The notes under the pieces are model-generated. The model worked only from the letters and a program-made list of their open reading frames with translations. It made no database searches and was not told the DNA's origin. From the NCBI RefSeq assembly GCF_900114655.1, contig NZ_FOTT01000026.1, forward strand, positions 1 through 46,762: a stretch of 46,762 bases of DNA. The letters are read 5' to 3'. Position numbers and translations under genes: made by a program. Of the stretch, positions 35,794 through 45,126 are shown piece after piece; position 1 is the first letter of the stretch, and the number at the start of each line of letters is the position of its first letter. Source of the DNA: Candidatus Frackibacter sp. WG13 (GTDB taxonomy: Bacteria > Bacillota > Halanaerobiia > Halobacteroidales > Acetohalobiaceae).

Positions 35794-37254
35794 ATGGAAC
35801 TTTATGAATTAACTGCTCATGAATTACATGAGAAATTAACAGCAGGAGAGGTAAGTGCTGAAGAAGTTATAAATTCAATCTATCAGCGTATAGAAGAGAC
35901 TGAAGAAGATGTTAAGGCCTATGTCACTTTAACTAAAGAAGAAGCCTTAAATAAGGCTAAGAAAGTAGATGAAAGGCTTGCAGACGGAGAAGATATTAAT
36001 CCTTTAGCAGGAATTCCGGTAGCTATAAAAGATAATATGTGTACAGAAGGGATTAAGACAACTTGTTCTTCGAATATATTACATAACTTTAAGCCACCGT
36101 ATAATGCGACAGTAGTACAGAAATTAAATGATGAAGATGCGGTGATGATAGGGAAGACCAATTTAGATGAATTTGCTATGGGATCTTCTACTGAAAATTC
36201 AGGTTTCTTTACTACTAAGAATCCTTGGGATTTAGAACGAGTACCAGGAGGTTCTAGTGGAGGTTCAGCTGCTGCGGTTGCTGCTAATGAAGCTATTATC
36301 TCTTTAGGTTCGGATACAGGTGGTTCAATCAGACAGCCTGCTGCTTTATGTGGTGTAGTTGGGATGAAGCCTACATATGGATTTGTTTCGAGATATGGAT
36401 TAGTTGCTTTTGCTTCATCTTTAGATCAGATTGGCCCTTTTTCTAAGGATGTAGAAGACTGTGCATTAGCATTAAATTATATTTGTGGGCATGATCCACA
36501 TGATTCTACTTCGGTTGAAAGAGAAGTGCCAGACTTTACTGAATCTTTAGTAGATGATGTTTCGGAGATGAAGGTTGGAATTCCAAAAGAATACTTTGGT
36601 GAAGGAATAGATGCTGAAGTAAAAGAAGCTGTAGAAGCTGCTATCGCTAAATTAGAAGAGTTAGGTGCTACTTGTGAAGAAGTATCTTTACCACATACTG
36701 AGTATGCACTACCTACTTATTATCTAATCGCTCCCGCAGAGGCTAGTTCGAATTTAGCTCGTTATGATGGAGTTAGGTATGGTTACCGTGCCGAAGGGGC
36801 TAACAGTTTAATTGATATGTTTAAAAAGACTAGGAGTGAAGGGTTTGGCGATGAAGTTAAGCGTAGAATTATGTTGGGTACATATGCTTTAAGTTCGGGG
36901 TATTATGACGCCTATTATTTAAAAGCTCAAAAAGTTAGAACTTTAATTAAAGATGACTTTGAAAAAGTATTCGAAGAATATGATGTTTTAATTTCGCCAA
37001 CATCACCAACGACTGCATTTAAGATTGGTGAGAAGAGTGATGATCCATTACAGATGTATATGTCTGATTTATGTACAATTCCGGCTAACTTAGCTGGTAT
37101 TCCTGGAATTTCAATTCCTTGTGGATTTGATAATGATGGTTTGCCTATAGGGTTACAGTTATTAGGAAATCATTTTGATGAAGAAAAGTTAATTCAGGTT
37201 GCTTATACTTTTGAACAGAATACAGATTTTCATAAAGAAAGTGCAGAATTGTAA
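35794..37254 (+). CDS. gatA: aspartyl/glutamyl-tRNA amidotransferase subunit A
   Basis: A 486-residue amidase-signature protein. The Ser-cisSer-Lys triad is K79, S154 and S178 (GGSSGGS and [13 protein letters not shown]), the same numbering as in the Staphylococcus enzyme. It releases ammonia from glutamine for conversion of Glu-tRNA(Gln) or Asp-tRNA(Asn). AAAGGAGGG precedes the ATG. Housekeeping gene with no oddities seen. Confidence 0.96.
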   Translation: MELYELTAHELHEKLTAGEVSAEEVINSIYQRIEETEEDVKAYVTLTKEEALNKAKKVDERLADGEDINPLAGIPVAIKDNMCTEGIKTTCSSNILHNFKPPYNATVVQKLNDEDAVMIGKTNLDEFAMGSSTENSGFFTTKNPWDLERVPGGSSGGSAAAVAANEAIISLGSDTGGSIRQPAALCGVVGMKPTYGFVSRYGLVAFASSLDQIGPFSKDVEDCALALNYICGHDPHDSTSVEREVPDFTESLVDDVSEMKVGIPKEYFGEGIDAEVKEAVEAAIAKLEELGATCEEVSLPHTEYALPTYYLIAPAEASSNLARYDGVRYGYRAEGANSLIDMFKKTRSEGFGDEVKRRIMLGTYALSSGYYDAYYLKAQKVRTLIKDDFEKVFEEYDVLISPTSPTTAFKIGEKSDDPLQMYMSDLCTIPANLAGIPGISIPCGFDNDGLPIGLQLLGNHFDEEKLIQVAYTFEQNTDFHKESAEL

Positions 37255-37276
37255 TTTAATCGTGGAGGTGTAAAGA

Positions 37277-38713
37277 ATGGGTGCAGATTATGAGGTTACA
37301 ATTGGGCTAGAGGTACATGCTCAATTAGATACTAATACTAAGATATTCTGTAGTTGTAGTACAGAGTTTGGAGCAGAGCCGAATGTACATACTTGTCCGG
37401 TTTGCTTAGGTTTACCAGGAGTGTTGCCGGTATTAAATAAGAAAGCAGTAGAATATGCAATTAAAACAGGACTAGCCTTAAATTGTGATATTGCTAGTTT
37501 TAGTAAGTTTGATCGTAAGAATTATTTCTATCCTGATTTACCAAAGGCATACCAGATTTCTCAATTTGATTTACCTTTATGTACAGATGGGCATATAAAT
37601 GTAAAGACTGAAGATGAAGAGGTAAGAGTAAGAATTAATCGAATTCATATGGAAGAGGATGCTGGTAAGTTAGTACACGATGGAACTACTGATGAAGGGA
37701 GTTTGGTAGATTACAATCGAGTTGGAACGCCATTAATTGAGATTGTAACTGAACCAGATATTCATTCTCCAGCGCAGGCAGTTGCTTACTTAAAGGAATT
37801 AAAGAGTATCTTAGAATACCTAGAGGTTTCCGATTGTAATATGGCCGAAGGTTCTTTGCGTTGTGATGCTAATGCTTCTATTAAGCCTAAAGGACAAGAG
37901 GAATTAGGAACTAAGACAGAATTAAAGAATATGAACTCTTTTAAGGCAATTGAGAAAGCATTAAAATATGAAATAAAAAGACAAGCAAAAGTATTAAATG
38001 CCGGTAAAGAAGTAATTCAAGAAACAAGAATGTGGGATGATGATCTTGGAAAGACCTTCTCGATGCGAGGAAAAGAGGAGGCTCATGATTATCGTTACTT
38101 CCCAGAGCCAGACTTAGTACCAATGGAAGTTGATGAATCTTGGTTAGAGAAGATTGAAGAAGATATTCCGGAGTTGCCAACAGACCGTAAAGCGAGGTTC
38201 ATAAATGAATTTGGATTACCAGAGTATGATGCTGAAGTCTTAACTGATTCTAAAGATATTGCTGATTTCTTTGAAGCTACTGTAAATAAACATGACGATC
38301 CAAAAAGTGTTAGTAACTGGGTAATGGGTGACTTAATGAGACTATTAAATGAAGAGAACTTAGAAATTAATGAAGCTGATATAACTGCTGATGGTTTAGC
38401 AGAAATGCTAGCATTAATGGATGATGGAACAATCTCTAGTAAGATTGCTAAAACTGTATTTGAGGAAATGTTTAAGACAGGAAAAGACCCAGATACAATT
38501 GTAGAAGAAAAAGGGTTAAAACAGATTAGTGACGAAGATGAATTAGGAAATGTAATCGATGGAGTAATCGAAAATAATCCAGATGCGGTTGCGGATTATA
38601 AAGGTGGTAAGGACCAGGCAATCGGTTATTTGGTAGGACAAGTTATGAAAGAAACACGTGGTAAGGCTGATCCACAATTGACTAATCAAATGTTAAGAGA
38701 AAAGTTAAGCTAA
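37277..38713 (+). CDS. gatB: aspartyl/glutamyl-tRNA amidotransferase subunit B
   Basis: A 478-residue GatB: N-terminal TIGLEVHAQLDTNTKIFCSC and TCPVCLGLPGVLP (Cys residues of the zinc-binding/kinase domain), RKNYFYPDLPKAYQISQ, and a C-terminal YqeY-like tail ending GQVMKETRGKADPQ. It phosphorylates and amidates the mischarged tRNA. Twenty-two bp after gatA, followed by a terminator. Confidence 0.96.
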   Translation: MGADYEVTIGLEVHAQLDTNTKIFCSCSTEFGAEPNVHTCPVCLGLPGVLPVLNKKAVEYAIKTGLALNCDIASFSKFDRKNYFYPDLPKAYQISQFDLPLCTDGHINVKTEDEEVRVRINRIHMEEDAGKLVHDGTTDEGSLVDYNRVGTPLIEIVTEPDIHSPAQAVAYLKELKSILEYLEVSDCNMAEGSLRCDANASIKPKGQEELGTKTELKNMNSFKAIEKALKYEIKRQAKVLNAGKEVIQETRMWDDDLGKTFSMRGKEEAHDYRYFPEPDLVPMEVDESWLEKIEEDIPELPTDRKARFINEFGLPEYDAEVLTDSKDIADFFEATVNKHDDPKSVSNWVMGDLMRLLNEENLEINEADITADGLAEMLALMDDGTISSKIAKTVFEEMFKTGKDPDTIVEEKGLKQISDEDELGNVIDGVIENNPDAVADYKGGKDQAIGYLVGQVMKETRGKADPQLTNQMLREKLS

Positions 38714-38716
38714 AGT

Positions 38717-38760
38717 TAATAATTCTCTACTTCTATAAGAGAGGTAGAGAATTATTATTT
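38717..38760 (+). terminator. rho-independent terminator after gatB
   Basis: TAATAATTCTCTAC and GTAGAGAATTATTA form a 14-bp stem with a 13-base loop; a short T run follows. Confidence 0.8.
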
Positions 38761-38790
38761 AAGTCTAATCCACTATATAATAATTAAGAC

Positions 38791-38823
38791 TCTTATATAA
38801 TTGATTGCTGACGTCTAAAAATT
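38791..38823 (+). repeat. dispersed intergenic repeat, copy 2
   Basis: TCTTATATAATTGATTGCTG, then ACGTCTAAAAATT. It matches copies at 16821-16850 (plus) and 45127-45160 (minus) in most positions. Confidence 0.55.
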
Positions 38824-38900
38824 ATAATTTAATTATACTAGGAATTTTATTATGGAATTGATTTAATTATTAATATGACATTCTTTCTATATAATTCTGG

Positions 38901-38929
38901 TTGACAAAAAATAAAAAAAACTATATAAT
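38901..38929 (+). promoter_or_regulatory. near-consensus sigma-A promoter
   Basis: TTGACA (38901-38906), a 17-base A-rich spacer, TATAAT (38924-38929). Both hexamers are perfect. It drives the leader of the downstream two-gene operon. Confidence 0.92.
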
Positions 38930-39112
38930 GAATATGTAGGTTTTATACGATAGGGATTCTATATTTTAATAATTTAATATACGAGGGCTTTAAATAGTGA
39001 GTACTTAGTCTTAATTATTACTTTTTCATAATTTTCTAAAAATTAAAGAAGGTAGTATAGAGTAGCAAAATATAGTAGTTTAAACATTTATAATTTGGAT
39101 TACATTAATTCT

Positions 39113-39146
39113 GACTCTAAGTATTCTACTTTAGAGTCTTTCTTTA
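39113..39146 (+). terminator. leader hairpin, candidate attenuator
   Basis: GACTCTAA and TTAGAGTC form an 8-bp stem (extendable) followed by TTCTTTAT, located between the strong promoter and the first gene, which suggests conditional termination. Confidence 0.6.
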
Positions 39147-39206
39147 TACCTATGATGTAATAATATACATTAAAAAGTATAAAAATTAAGAAGAGGAGTG
39201 GATTAG

Positions 39207-40349
39207 ATGGAAGGGATTAAGATAGTAGATACTACGTTAAGAGATGGTGAACAGACAGCGGGAGTTGTCTTTGCAAATCGAGAAAAGATCAGAATTGCTA
39301 AATTATTAGATCAGATTGGTGTTGACCAGATTGAAGCTGGGATTCCTGTTATGGGTGGAGATGAAAAGGAAGCCATTCAAACTTTAGTTAATGCAGACTT
39401 AGATGCTAGTATTATGGCTTGGAACCGTGCGGTTGTTTCAGATGTTAAAGAGTCTTTAGATTGTGGAGTAGATGCAGTAGCGATTTCGATATCTACTTCT
39501 GATATTCATATTGAGCATAAGTTACAGCAGGATAGAGACTGGGTACTTTCTAATATGGTTAAAGCAGTAGAGTTTGCTAAAAAGAATAACCTATATGTGT
39601 CAGTAAATGCGGAGGATGCTTCTCGTAGTGACAGAGACTTTTTAGTTAAATTTGCTAAGGAAGCTAAAGAAGCAGGAGCTGATAGATTAAGATATTGTGA
39701 CACAGTAGGGATTATGGAGCCATTTGTTATTCATGATCGTGTAAAAGATATCATTGAGGAAGTAGGAATTGATATCGAAATGCATACGCATAATGACTTT
39801 GGTTTAGCGGCTGCTAATGCTTTAGCTGGTGTTAAAGCTGGTGCTAATTACGTAGGAGTCACTGTAAACGGTTTAGGTGAGCGTGCTGGTAATGCTGCCT
39901 TAGAAGAGGTTGTTATGGCGTTGAAATACTTATATAATGTAGATATGGACTTTTCAACGGAAGATTTTAGACAACTTTCAGAGTATGTATCTCAGGCTTC
40001 ATCCCGTGAATTGCCGGTTTGGAAAGCGATTGTAGGTACTAATGTGTTTGCTCACGAATCTGGGATTCATGCAGATGGGGTATTAAAGAACGCTTCTACT
40101 TATGAGGTCTTTGCTCCTGAAGAAGTAGGATTAGAAAGACAGATTATCATCGGTAAGCATTCTGGGAAAAAAGCAATTGTTAGCAAATTTAAAGAGTACG
40201 GAATTGATTTAACAGACCAAGAGGCAAATGATCTTTTAGCAAGAATTAGAGAAACAGCAGTACAGTTGAAGCGAGCTTTATTTGATAAAGAATTAATGTA
40301 TATTTATGAAGATTATAAAGAAGAGATGGAACAAGAAGAAGGGGCATAA
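39207..40349 (+). CDS. homocitrate synthase / Re-citrate synthase family enzyme (NifV-like)
   Basis: A 380-residue DRE-TIM metallolyase condensing acetyl-CoA with a 2-oxo acid. Active-site motifs: DTTLRDGEQTAG at the N terminus, the metal-binding HTHNDFG (H193, H195), and VNGLGERAGNAALEE. FAHESGIHADG follows. The family covers NifV homocitrate synthase, isopropylmalate synthase and the Re-citrate synthase of clostridia. No nif genes are near; the isocitrate dehydrogenase-type gene 56 bp downstream favours citrate or homocitrate formation for glutamate (or lysine-like) synthesis. It has no C-terminal allosteric LeuA domain. GAAGAGGAGTG precedes the ATG. Confidence 0.88.
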   Translation: MEGIKIVDTTLRDGEQTAGVVFANREKIRIAKLLDQIGVDQIEAGIPVMGGDEKEAIQTLVNADLDASIMAWNRAVVSDVKESLDCGVDAVAISISTSDIHIEHKLQQDRDWVLSNMVKAVEFAKKNNLYVSVNAEDASRSDRDFLVKFAKEAKEAGADRLRYCDTVGIMEPFVIHDRVKDIIEEVGIDIEMHTHNDFGLAAANALAGVKAGANYVGVTVNGLGERAGNAALEEVVMALKYLYNVDMDFSTEDFRQLSEYVSQASSRELPVWKAIVGTNVFAHESGIHADGVLKNASTYEVFAPEEVGLERQIIIGKHSGKKAIVSKFKEYGIDLTDQEANDLLARIRETAVQLKRALFDKELMYIYEDYKEEMEQEEGA

Positions 40350-40405
40350 AGAATAGATAATTAAAGTATGAACATTAGAGATAATAAGTTGAGGAGGAGT
40401 CTAGG

Positions 40406-41401
40406 ATGTATAATATAACATTGGTCCCTGGAGATGGAATTGGACCAGAGGTTTCAAAAGCAGTACAGGAAATAATTGAAGCTACTGGAGTAGAGATTAA
40501 TTGGGAGGAAGTAGAAGCAGGTGCTGGCGTAATGGACGAGTATGGTACTCCGTTACCAGAAGAGGTATTGGATTCCATTCGTAATAATAAGATAGCTTTG
40601 AAAGGTCCAATTACTACTCCTGTTGGTAGCGGTTTTAGAAGTGTTAATGTAGCGATTAGAAAGAAGTTAGATTTATATACTAACCTGCGACCGGCTAAGA
40701 CTTTTGCTGGTTCTCCTACTATGTTTGAGGATATTGATTTAGTAGTTGTAAGGGAGAATACTGAAGGTCTATACGCTGGTATTGAACATATGGTTGGTGA
40801 CGATGCGGCAGAAAGTATTAAAGTAATTACGAGAAAGGCATCCGAAAGAATTGTTAGAGCAGCCTTTGAATATGCTAAGCGAGAGAATAGAGAGAAAGTA
40901 ACTGCTGTTCATAAAGCTAATATTATGAAATTAAGTGATGGATTATTCTTAGAAGTAGCGAGAGAAGTAGCTAAAGATTATCCAGAAGTTGAGTTTGATG
41001 ATCGGATTGTTGATAATATGTGTATGCAGTTAGTTCAGTATCCAGAAGAGTATGATGTTTTAGTACTACCTAATCTATATGGAGATGTAGTTTCTGATCT
41101 CTGTGCTGGATTAATTGGAGGTTTAGGACTAACTCCAGGTGCAAATCTTGGCGATGATATAGCTGTTTTTGAAGCTGTGCATGGTAGCGCGCCGGATATT
41201 GCTGGTCAAAACAAGGCAAATCCAATTGCTTTATTATTATCTGGAGTTTTGATGTTACGTCATTTAGACGAAAAAGAAGCTGCTGATAGTATTGAAAATG
41301 CAGTTGCGGAGGTTTTAGCCGAAGGTGAAACATTAACTGCAGACTTAGGTGGTCAAGCAAGTACAACTGAGATTACTGAAGCGATAATTGATAAACTATA
41401 G
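40406..41401 (+). CDS. isocitrate/isopropylmalate dehydrogenase family enzyme, probably NAD-isocitrate dehydrogenase
   Basis: A 331-residue beta-decarboxylating dehydrogenase. N-terminal [12 protein letters not shown], substrate loop [32 protein letters not shown], and [19 protein letters not shown] are present. The serine/asparagine pattern SVNVAIRK is typical of isocitrate or homoisocitrate dehydrogenases instead of LeuB, and the acidic residues after GSAPDIAG suggest NAD use (inference). Together with the preceding synthase it would make 2-oxoglutarate or its homologue. Aconitase is not in the window. GAGGAGGAG precedes the ATG. Confidence 0.85.
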   Translation: MYNITLVPGDGIGPEVSKAVQEIIEATGVEINWEEVEAGAGVMDEYGTPLPEEVLDSIRNNKIALKGPITTPVGSGFRSVNVAIRKKLDLYTNLRPAKTFAGSPTMFEDIDLVVVRENTEGLYAGIEHMVGDDAAESIKVITRKASERIVRAAFEYAKRENREKVTAVHKANIMKLSDGLFLEVAREVAKDYPEVEFDDRIVDNMCMQLVQYPEEYDVLVLPNLYGDVVSDLCAGLIGGLGLTPGANLGDDIAVFEAVHGSAPDIAGQNKANPIALLLSGVLMLRHLDEKEAADSIENAVAEVLAEGETLTADLGGQASTTEITEAIIDKL

Positions 41402-41430
41402 ATTAAACTTTAAAATATAAACATTATTTC

Positions 41431-41471
41431 AGCACTACCTAAATTCATTAGGTAGTGCTATTTTCGTTTTT
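41431..41471 (+). terminator. rho-independent terminator after the dehydrogenase
   Basis: AGCACTACCTAA and TTAGGTAGTGCT form a 12-bp perfect stem, five-base loop, then ATTTTCGTTTTT. Confidence 0.88.
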
Positions 41472-41504
41472 AGAAGCAGGATCATATTTTGTTATAATTA
41501 GAAA

Positions 41505-41850
41505 GTAATTTGCGAACAAGTGAGAAGTTAGTCGAACACAAACTGTAACAAGAGGAAACTATACTTTTGGTATATTGACTTTGTTCATAGAGTAATATCG
41601 GCTAAAAAGTTAGACTTCGCGCATAATCGATTGATGTTAGCCATTTAGAATGGAGCAGACTGAAATAAATAAAGCATGGTAAAAGTTGTTTTCTGTTTGA
41701 CCGTTAGGGAGTTTGAAAACAACCCATGCTTTATTTATGGAAGTCGTTGCGGAATTTGTAGGCGGTATCAATTGATTATGTAAGAACCTAGATTTCAAAT
41801 ATGATTGAGGTGAGCAAATCTATAAGGGCTTACGAACCCCTATAAACATT
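41505..41850. ncRNA. candidate structured RNA or mobile-element remnant
   Basis: Several helices: GAACAA/TTGTTC (41514 with 41581), TATAC/GTATA (41560-41574), GGCTAA/TTAGCC (41600 with 41637), and a long hairpin in which 41665-41679 pairs with 41724-41738 (15 bp) and 41685-41693 with 41715-41723 (9 bp), capped by a 21-base loop. A minus-strand copy of the dispersed repeat lies at 41745-41789, which favours a mobile remnant. I do not recognise a known RNA family. Confidence 0.4.
41745..41789 (-). repeat. dispersed intergenic repeat, copy 3
   Basis: On the minus strand it reads AGGTTCTTACATAATCAATT and ends with CAAATTCCGC; the same outer words flank copy 1 at 16817-16859, while the centre differs. 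Confidence 0.5.
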
Positions 41851-41925
41851 AGGCTTATTTAGCTGATAGTATTCTTCATGATTAGGAGGGATGAATCTAT
41901 AAAAAGATTAAGGGAGAGATAATTG

Positions 41926-42654
41926 ATGAAGATAATTGACTTTCATGCCCATGCATTTCCAAGGAAAGTAGCTACAAAGGCAATAGATAGATTAGAGATT
42001 CATTATAATATAGAGATAGAGAATGTAGGGACTCTAGAACATTTAGTAACGACAGCATCTCAGGCGGACATTCATCGGTCAGTCTTGCATGCTTCAGCAA
42101 CAAATGCTAGACAAGTAGAAGCAGTTAATAATTGGATTGCAGATGTGACTTCACCACGTATAATTAGGTTTGGGACTATTCATCCAGAATACGAAGATAT
42201 TGAAAAGGAATTAATTCGCTTAAAAAGTTTAGGGATTAAAGGTTTGAAGCTCCATCCTGATTTTCAACAGTTCGATTTAACAGATCAGAAGATGTATGAA
42301 CTTTATGAAAAGATTGGTGACCAATTTTTAGTTTTATTTCATGTAGGAGATGATGTTTATCCTACTGAAGATAACTATAGCACCCCCCAAAAGATGGCAC
42401 AAGTAATTAAAGATTTTCCTCAATTAAATGCAGTAGCCGGTCATTTAGGTGGTTATCGAATGTGGGATGAGGCAGAAAAGAATATTATTGGTCACGATAT
42501 ATATTTAGACACTTCTAGCGTCTTTCGTTACATATCTTTAGAAAGAGCGAGTGAGTTAATTAAGGCTCATGGAACAGATAAAGTTCTCTTTGGTTCTGAT
42601 TATCCAATGGAGGTGCCTGCTAAAGAGATAAAGAATGTATTGAATTTAGACTAA
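41926..42654 (+). CDS. amidohydrolase-family protein, C-terminally truncated
   Basis: A 242-residue metal-dependent amidohydrolase (COG2159-like TIM barrel): metal site FHAHAFP, GLKLHPDFQ, LFHVGD, AGHLGGY and FGSDYP. It is about half identical by eye to the gene at 42889, which runs about 27 residues further. Its end is set by a TAA created within a 37-bp direct repeat (42615-42651 and 42689-42725). The missing C-terminal helix is still encoded downstream (42690-42800). The barrel residues are complete, so activity may survive. I use the ATG at 41926; a TTG at 41923 is adjacent. Confidence 0.85.
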   Translation: MKIIDFHAHAFPRKVATKAIDRLEIHYNIEIENVGTLEHLVTTASQADIHRSVLHASATNARQVEAVNNWIADVTSPRIIRFGTIHPEYEDIEKELIRLKSLGIKGLKLHPDFQQFDLTDQKMYELYEKIGDQFLVLFHVGDDVYPTEDNYSTPQKMAQVIKDFPQLNAVAGHLGGYRMWDEAEKNIIGHDIYLDTSSVFRYISLERASELIKAHGTDKVLFGSDYPMEVPAKEIKNVLNLD

Positions 42655-42725
42655 ACACGACCATAAGATTAATCAAATTGCTCAAAAAGCCTGCTAAAGA
42701 GATAAAGAATGTATTGAATTTAGAC
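42615..42725 (+). repeat. 37-bp exact direct repeat with 37-bp spacer
   Basis: GCCTGCTAAAGAGATAAAGA through GTATTGAATTTAGAC occurs at 42615-42651 and again at 42689-42725, offset by 74 bases. The spacer 42652-42688 starts with the TAA that ends the amidohydrolase gene and is not homologous to the paralogue. Confidence 0.95.
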
Positions 42726-42800
42726 CTTAGTCTAACAGATAAATGGAAGATACTATATAAGAACGGATTTGAGTTATTGTCTAGATTTGACCTATTGTGA
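42690..42800 (+). pseudogene. detached C-terminal remnant of the first amidohydrolase
   Basis: Reading from the second repeat copy gives PAKEIKNVLNLDLSLTDKWK and then ILYKNGFELLSRFDLL with a stop at 42798-42800. This aligns with the C-terminal end of the downstream paralogue (LGLDLVDRLKILSKNGLKLL), so it is the original tail of the upstream gene. There is no ribosome binding site or start codon. Confidence 0.85.
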
Positions 42801-42803
42801 ACC

Positions 42804-42840
42804 TCTCCACCTAATACAGTAGTTTAGATGGAGTTTTCTT
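42804..42840 (+). terminator. terminator after the first amidohydrolase
   Basis: CTCCACCTAA and TTTAGATGGAG pair with one mismatch, then TTTTCTTT. Confidence 0.6.
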
Positions 42841-42888
42841 TGACGATTTTAGATAAAAGGAGAAGAGATTATAGGAGGAGATTAAAAA

Positions 42889-43689
42889 GTGAAGGTAGTA
42901 GACTTTCATACTCATATTTTTCCAGAAGGGATTGCAAGTAGAGCGGTAGAGCAGTTAGAGAATCACTATCAATTGCAGATTAAGAATAATGGGACTTTTG
43001 ATAATTTCATGAATAAGTTTAAAGAAGCTGAATTATATAAAGCAGTAGTCCATGCAGCAGCTGTTGTACCGAGACAGGTGCCAACAGTGAATGACTGGTT
43101 ATTAAAAATTAAGGATGAGAATTTAGTCAACTTTGGTACAATTCATCCTGAATATGAAGATATAGAAGGAGAATTGACTCGTTTAAAAGAAGCAGGGGTT
43201 GGAGGGCTTAAGCTTCATCCGGATTTTCAGAAGTTTGATATTATTTCAAAAGAGGCATATGCTATTTATGAGGCAATAGGTGCTGATTTTTTGGTTCTCT
43301 TCCATGTCGGAGACCAAGTAGAAGAGCCAGCTAATAATTATAGTACTCCACAAAAATTAGCACAGGTTATAGCTGACTTTCCTGAATTAAGAGTTATTGC
43401 AGCCCATTTAGGTGGTTATCAAATGTGGCAAGAAGCTAAGGAATATTTAATTGGAGAGGATATTTACATTGATACTTCTAGTGCCTTAGACTTTTTACCA
43501 GAAGAAGTAGTAGTTGAGATTATTAATACTCATGGAGTAGATAAGGTCTTATTTGGCTCTGACTTTCCTATCAAAGATCCATTAACTGAGATGAGGCAGT
43601 TAACAGATTTAGGTTTAGATTTAGTAGATAGATTAAAGATTTTAAGTAAGAATGGACTAAAACTATTAGAAGAATTAGGGGTAGAATAA
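42889..43689 (+). CDS. amidohydrolase-family protein, full-length paralogue
   Basis: A 266-residue metal-dependent amidohydrolase starting at GTG with AGGAGGAG upstream. Same motifs as its neighbour: DFHTHIFPEG, GLKLHPDFQKFD, LFHVGDQ, AAHLGGYQMW and LFGSDFPIKD. COG2159 members act on C-N or C-C bonds in small carboxylates, often as decarboxylases. The two genes are a tandem duplication. No pathway context is given by the neighbours. Confidence 0.88.
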   Translation: MKVVDFHTHIFPEGIASRAVEQLENHYQLQIKNNGTFDNFMNKFKEAELYKAVVHAAAVVPRQVPTVNDWLLKIKDENLVNFGTIHPEYEDIEGELTRLKEAGVGGLKLHPDFQKFDIISKEAYAIYEAIGADFLVLFHVGDQVEEPANNYSTPQKLAQVIADFPELRVIAAHLGGYQMWQEAKEYLIGEDIYIDTSSALDFLPEEVVVEIINTHGVDKVLFGSDFPIKDPLTEMRQLTDLGLDLVDRLKILSKNGLKLLEELGVE

Positions 43690-43723
43690 AAGATTAGAAA
43701 GAGAATAACAAAGGAGTTGAAAA

Positions 43724-45103
43724 GTGTTGAGCAAAGATAGACCAGTTAAAGTAGGAGAAAAAGTAATAATAGAATTAGAAAATTTAGCTTATGGTGGCGA
43801 TGTAGTCGGGAGAAAAGAAGGGTTTGCTATCTTTGTTCCTCAAGGAGTACCTGGGGAAAGAGTCAAGATAAGAGTTACTAAAGTTAAAAAGAATTATGCT
43901 CGAGGTGAAATCATTGATATTGTCAAGGCTGCTCCTGAAAGAGTAACTGAACAATGTGAAGTAAGTAATGATTGTGGCGGTTGTCAATTGCAACATATTG
44001 ATTATGCAGCCCAATTAGAATATAAAGAAGAGATTGTAAAAGATGCTATAGAAAGAATAGGTAATTTGGAGGGAATAGAGGTTAATCCAGTAATTGGCAT
44101 GGATAATCCTTATTTTTATCGCAATAAAGCTCAATTTCCTTTAGGTATTAAGGAAGAAGAGGTAGTAGCAGGCTTTTATGCAGCTGGTAGTCATCAAATT
44201 ATAGAGACACAAGAGTGTTTGATTCAACACCAATTAATTAATAGGATAGTTAGGAAGACTTTAAACTTAATTAACGAATATGAGATCTCCATTTATGATG
44301 AAGAGAAGCATAGTGGTATCTTACGTCACTTAATAGTTCGGGTTGGTGTATGCACAAATCAAGCTATGTTAGTCTTTGTAACCAAAGATGAAGAACTACC
44401 TTACCAAGAAGAGCTCAGTCAGCAGTTAATGGAGGAGATACCAGAGTTAATTAGCATTCACCAAAATATTAATTTCCGTAAAACAAATATTATTTTAGGT
44501 GATAAGACAATTCTATTAGCAGGTCAAGACAAGATCATAGATTATATCGGTAAGATAAGATATAAGATTTCACCAGAATCATTCTTTCAGGTTAATACAC
44601 TACAAGCTAATAAACTCTATGCGCAGGTATTAAGAGCTGCTGATTTAAATGGAGAAGAAAGAGTTATCGATGCTTATTGTGGCATTGGTTCTATTTCACT
44701 ATATTTAGCCCAAGCGGCAAAGAAAGTTTATGGAATAGAAGTAGTACCACAAGCCATTGCAGATGCAAGAGATAATGCAAAGTTAAATGGAATTAATAAT
44801 TGTGACTTTCAAGTGGGCAAGGTAAGAGAAGTATTACCTCAGATGGAACAGGATGGCTTGTATCCTGAAGTTATAGTAGTCGATCCACCAAGAAAAGGGT
44901 GTCATGAAGAAGTTTTAAAAACTTTTTTAGATTTAAAACCAGATAAGATTATCTACGTTTCTTGTAACCCAAGTAGTCTAGCTAGAGATTTAAAAATATT
45001 AACTGCTGCAGATTATGAAGTAGCAGAAGTACAACCGGTTGATATGTTCCCGCAGACTTATCATATAGAGACAGTAGTAAAATTAATTAAGCCAATTTCA
45101 TAA
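43724..45103 (+). CDS. 23S rRNA (uracil-C5)-methyltransferase, RlmD/RlmCD (RumA) family
   Basis: A 459-residue TrmA/RumA-family enzyme: N-terminal TRAM domain (residues 5-68), [4Fe-4S] ligands C78, C84, C87 and C165, SAM-binding VIDAYCGIGSISLYLA, substrate-site VVDPPRKGC and catalytic Cys in IYVSCNPSSLARD. It methylates uridines in 23S rRNA (U1939, or both U747 and U1939 in Firmicutes). It starts at GTG with AAGGAG upstream; a TTG one codon later is possible. Which site it modifies cannot be told. Confidence 0.92.
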   Translation: MLSKDRPVKVGEKVIIELENLAYGGDVVGRKEGFAIFVPQGVPGERVKIRVTKVKKNYARGEIIDIVKAAPERVTEQCEVSNDCGGCQLQHIDYAAQLEYKEEIVKDAIERIGNLEGIEVNPVIGMDNPYFYRNKAQFPLGIKEEEVVAGFYAAGSHQIIETQECLIQHQLINRIVRKTLNLINEYEISIYDEEKHSGILRHLIVRVGVCTNQAMLVFVTKDEELPYQEELSQQLMEEIPELISIHQNINFRKTNIILGDKTILLAGQDKIIDYIGKIRYKISPESFFQVNTLQANKLYAQVLRAADLNGEERVIDAYCGIGSISLYLAQAAKKVYGIEVVPQAIADARDNAKLNGINNCDFQVGKVREVLPQMEQDGLYPEVIVVDPPRKGCHEEVLKTFLDLKPDKIIYVSCNPSSLARDLKILTAADYEVAEVQPVDMFPQTYHIETVVKLIKPIS

Positions 45104-45126
45104 TTAGATTTAAAACACAATTAACA

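Larger units (their letters stand above)
38714..39206. other. 493-bp intergenic region: terminator, repeat, promoter and leader
   Basis: In order: gatB terminator, a dispersed repeat copy (38791-38823), a near-consensus sigma-A promoter (38901-38929) and a leader of about 270 bases ending in a terminator-like hairpin (39113-39146) before the citrate synthase-type gene. No leader peptide or T-box signature was found. Confidence 0.7.
41402..41925. other. 524-bp intergenic region with a structured element
   Basis: After the terminator there is a possible promoter (TTAGAA near 41469, TATAAT at 41492-41497) and then about 340 bases dense in inverted repeats (separate entry). No ORF is apparent. 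GGGAGAGATAATTG precedes the next ATG. Confidence 0.6.
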
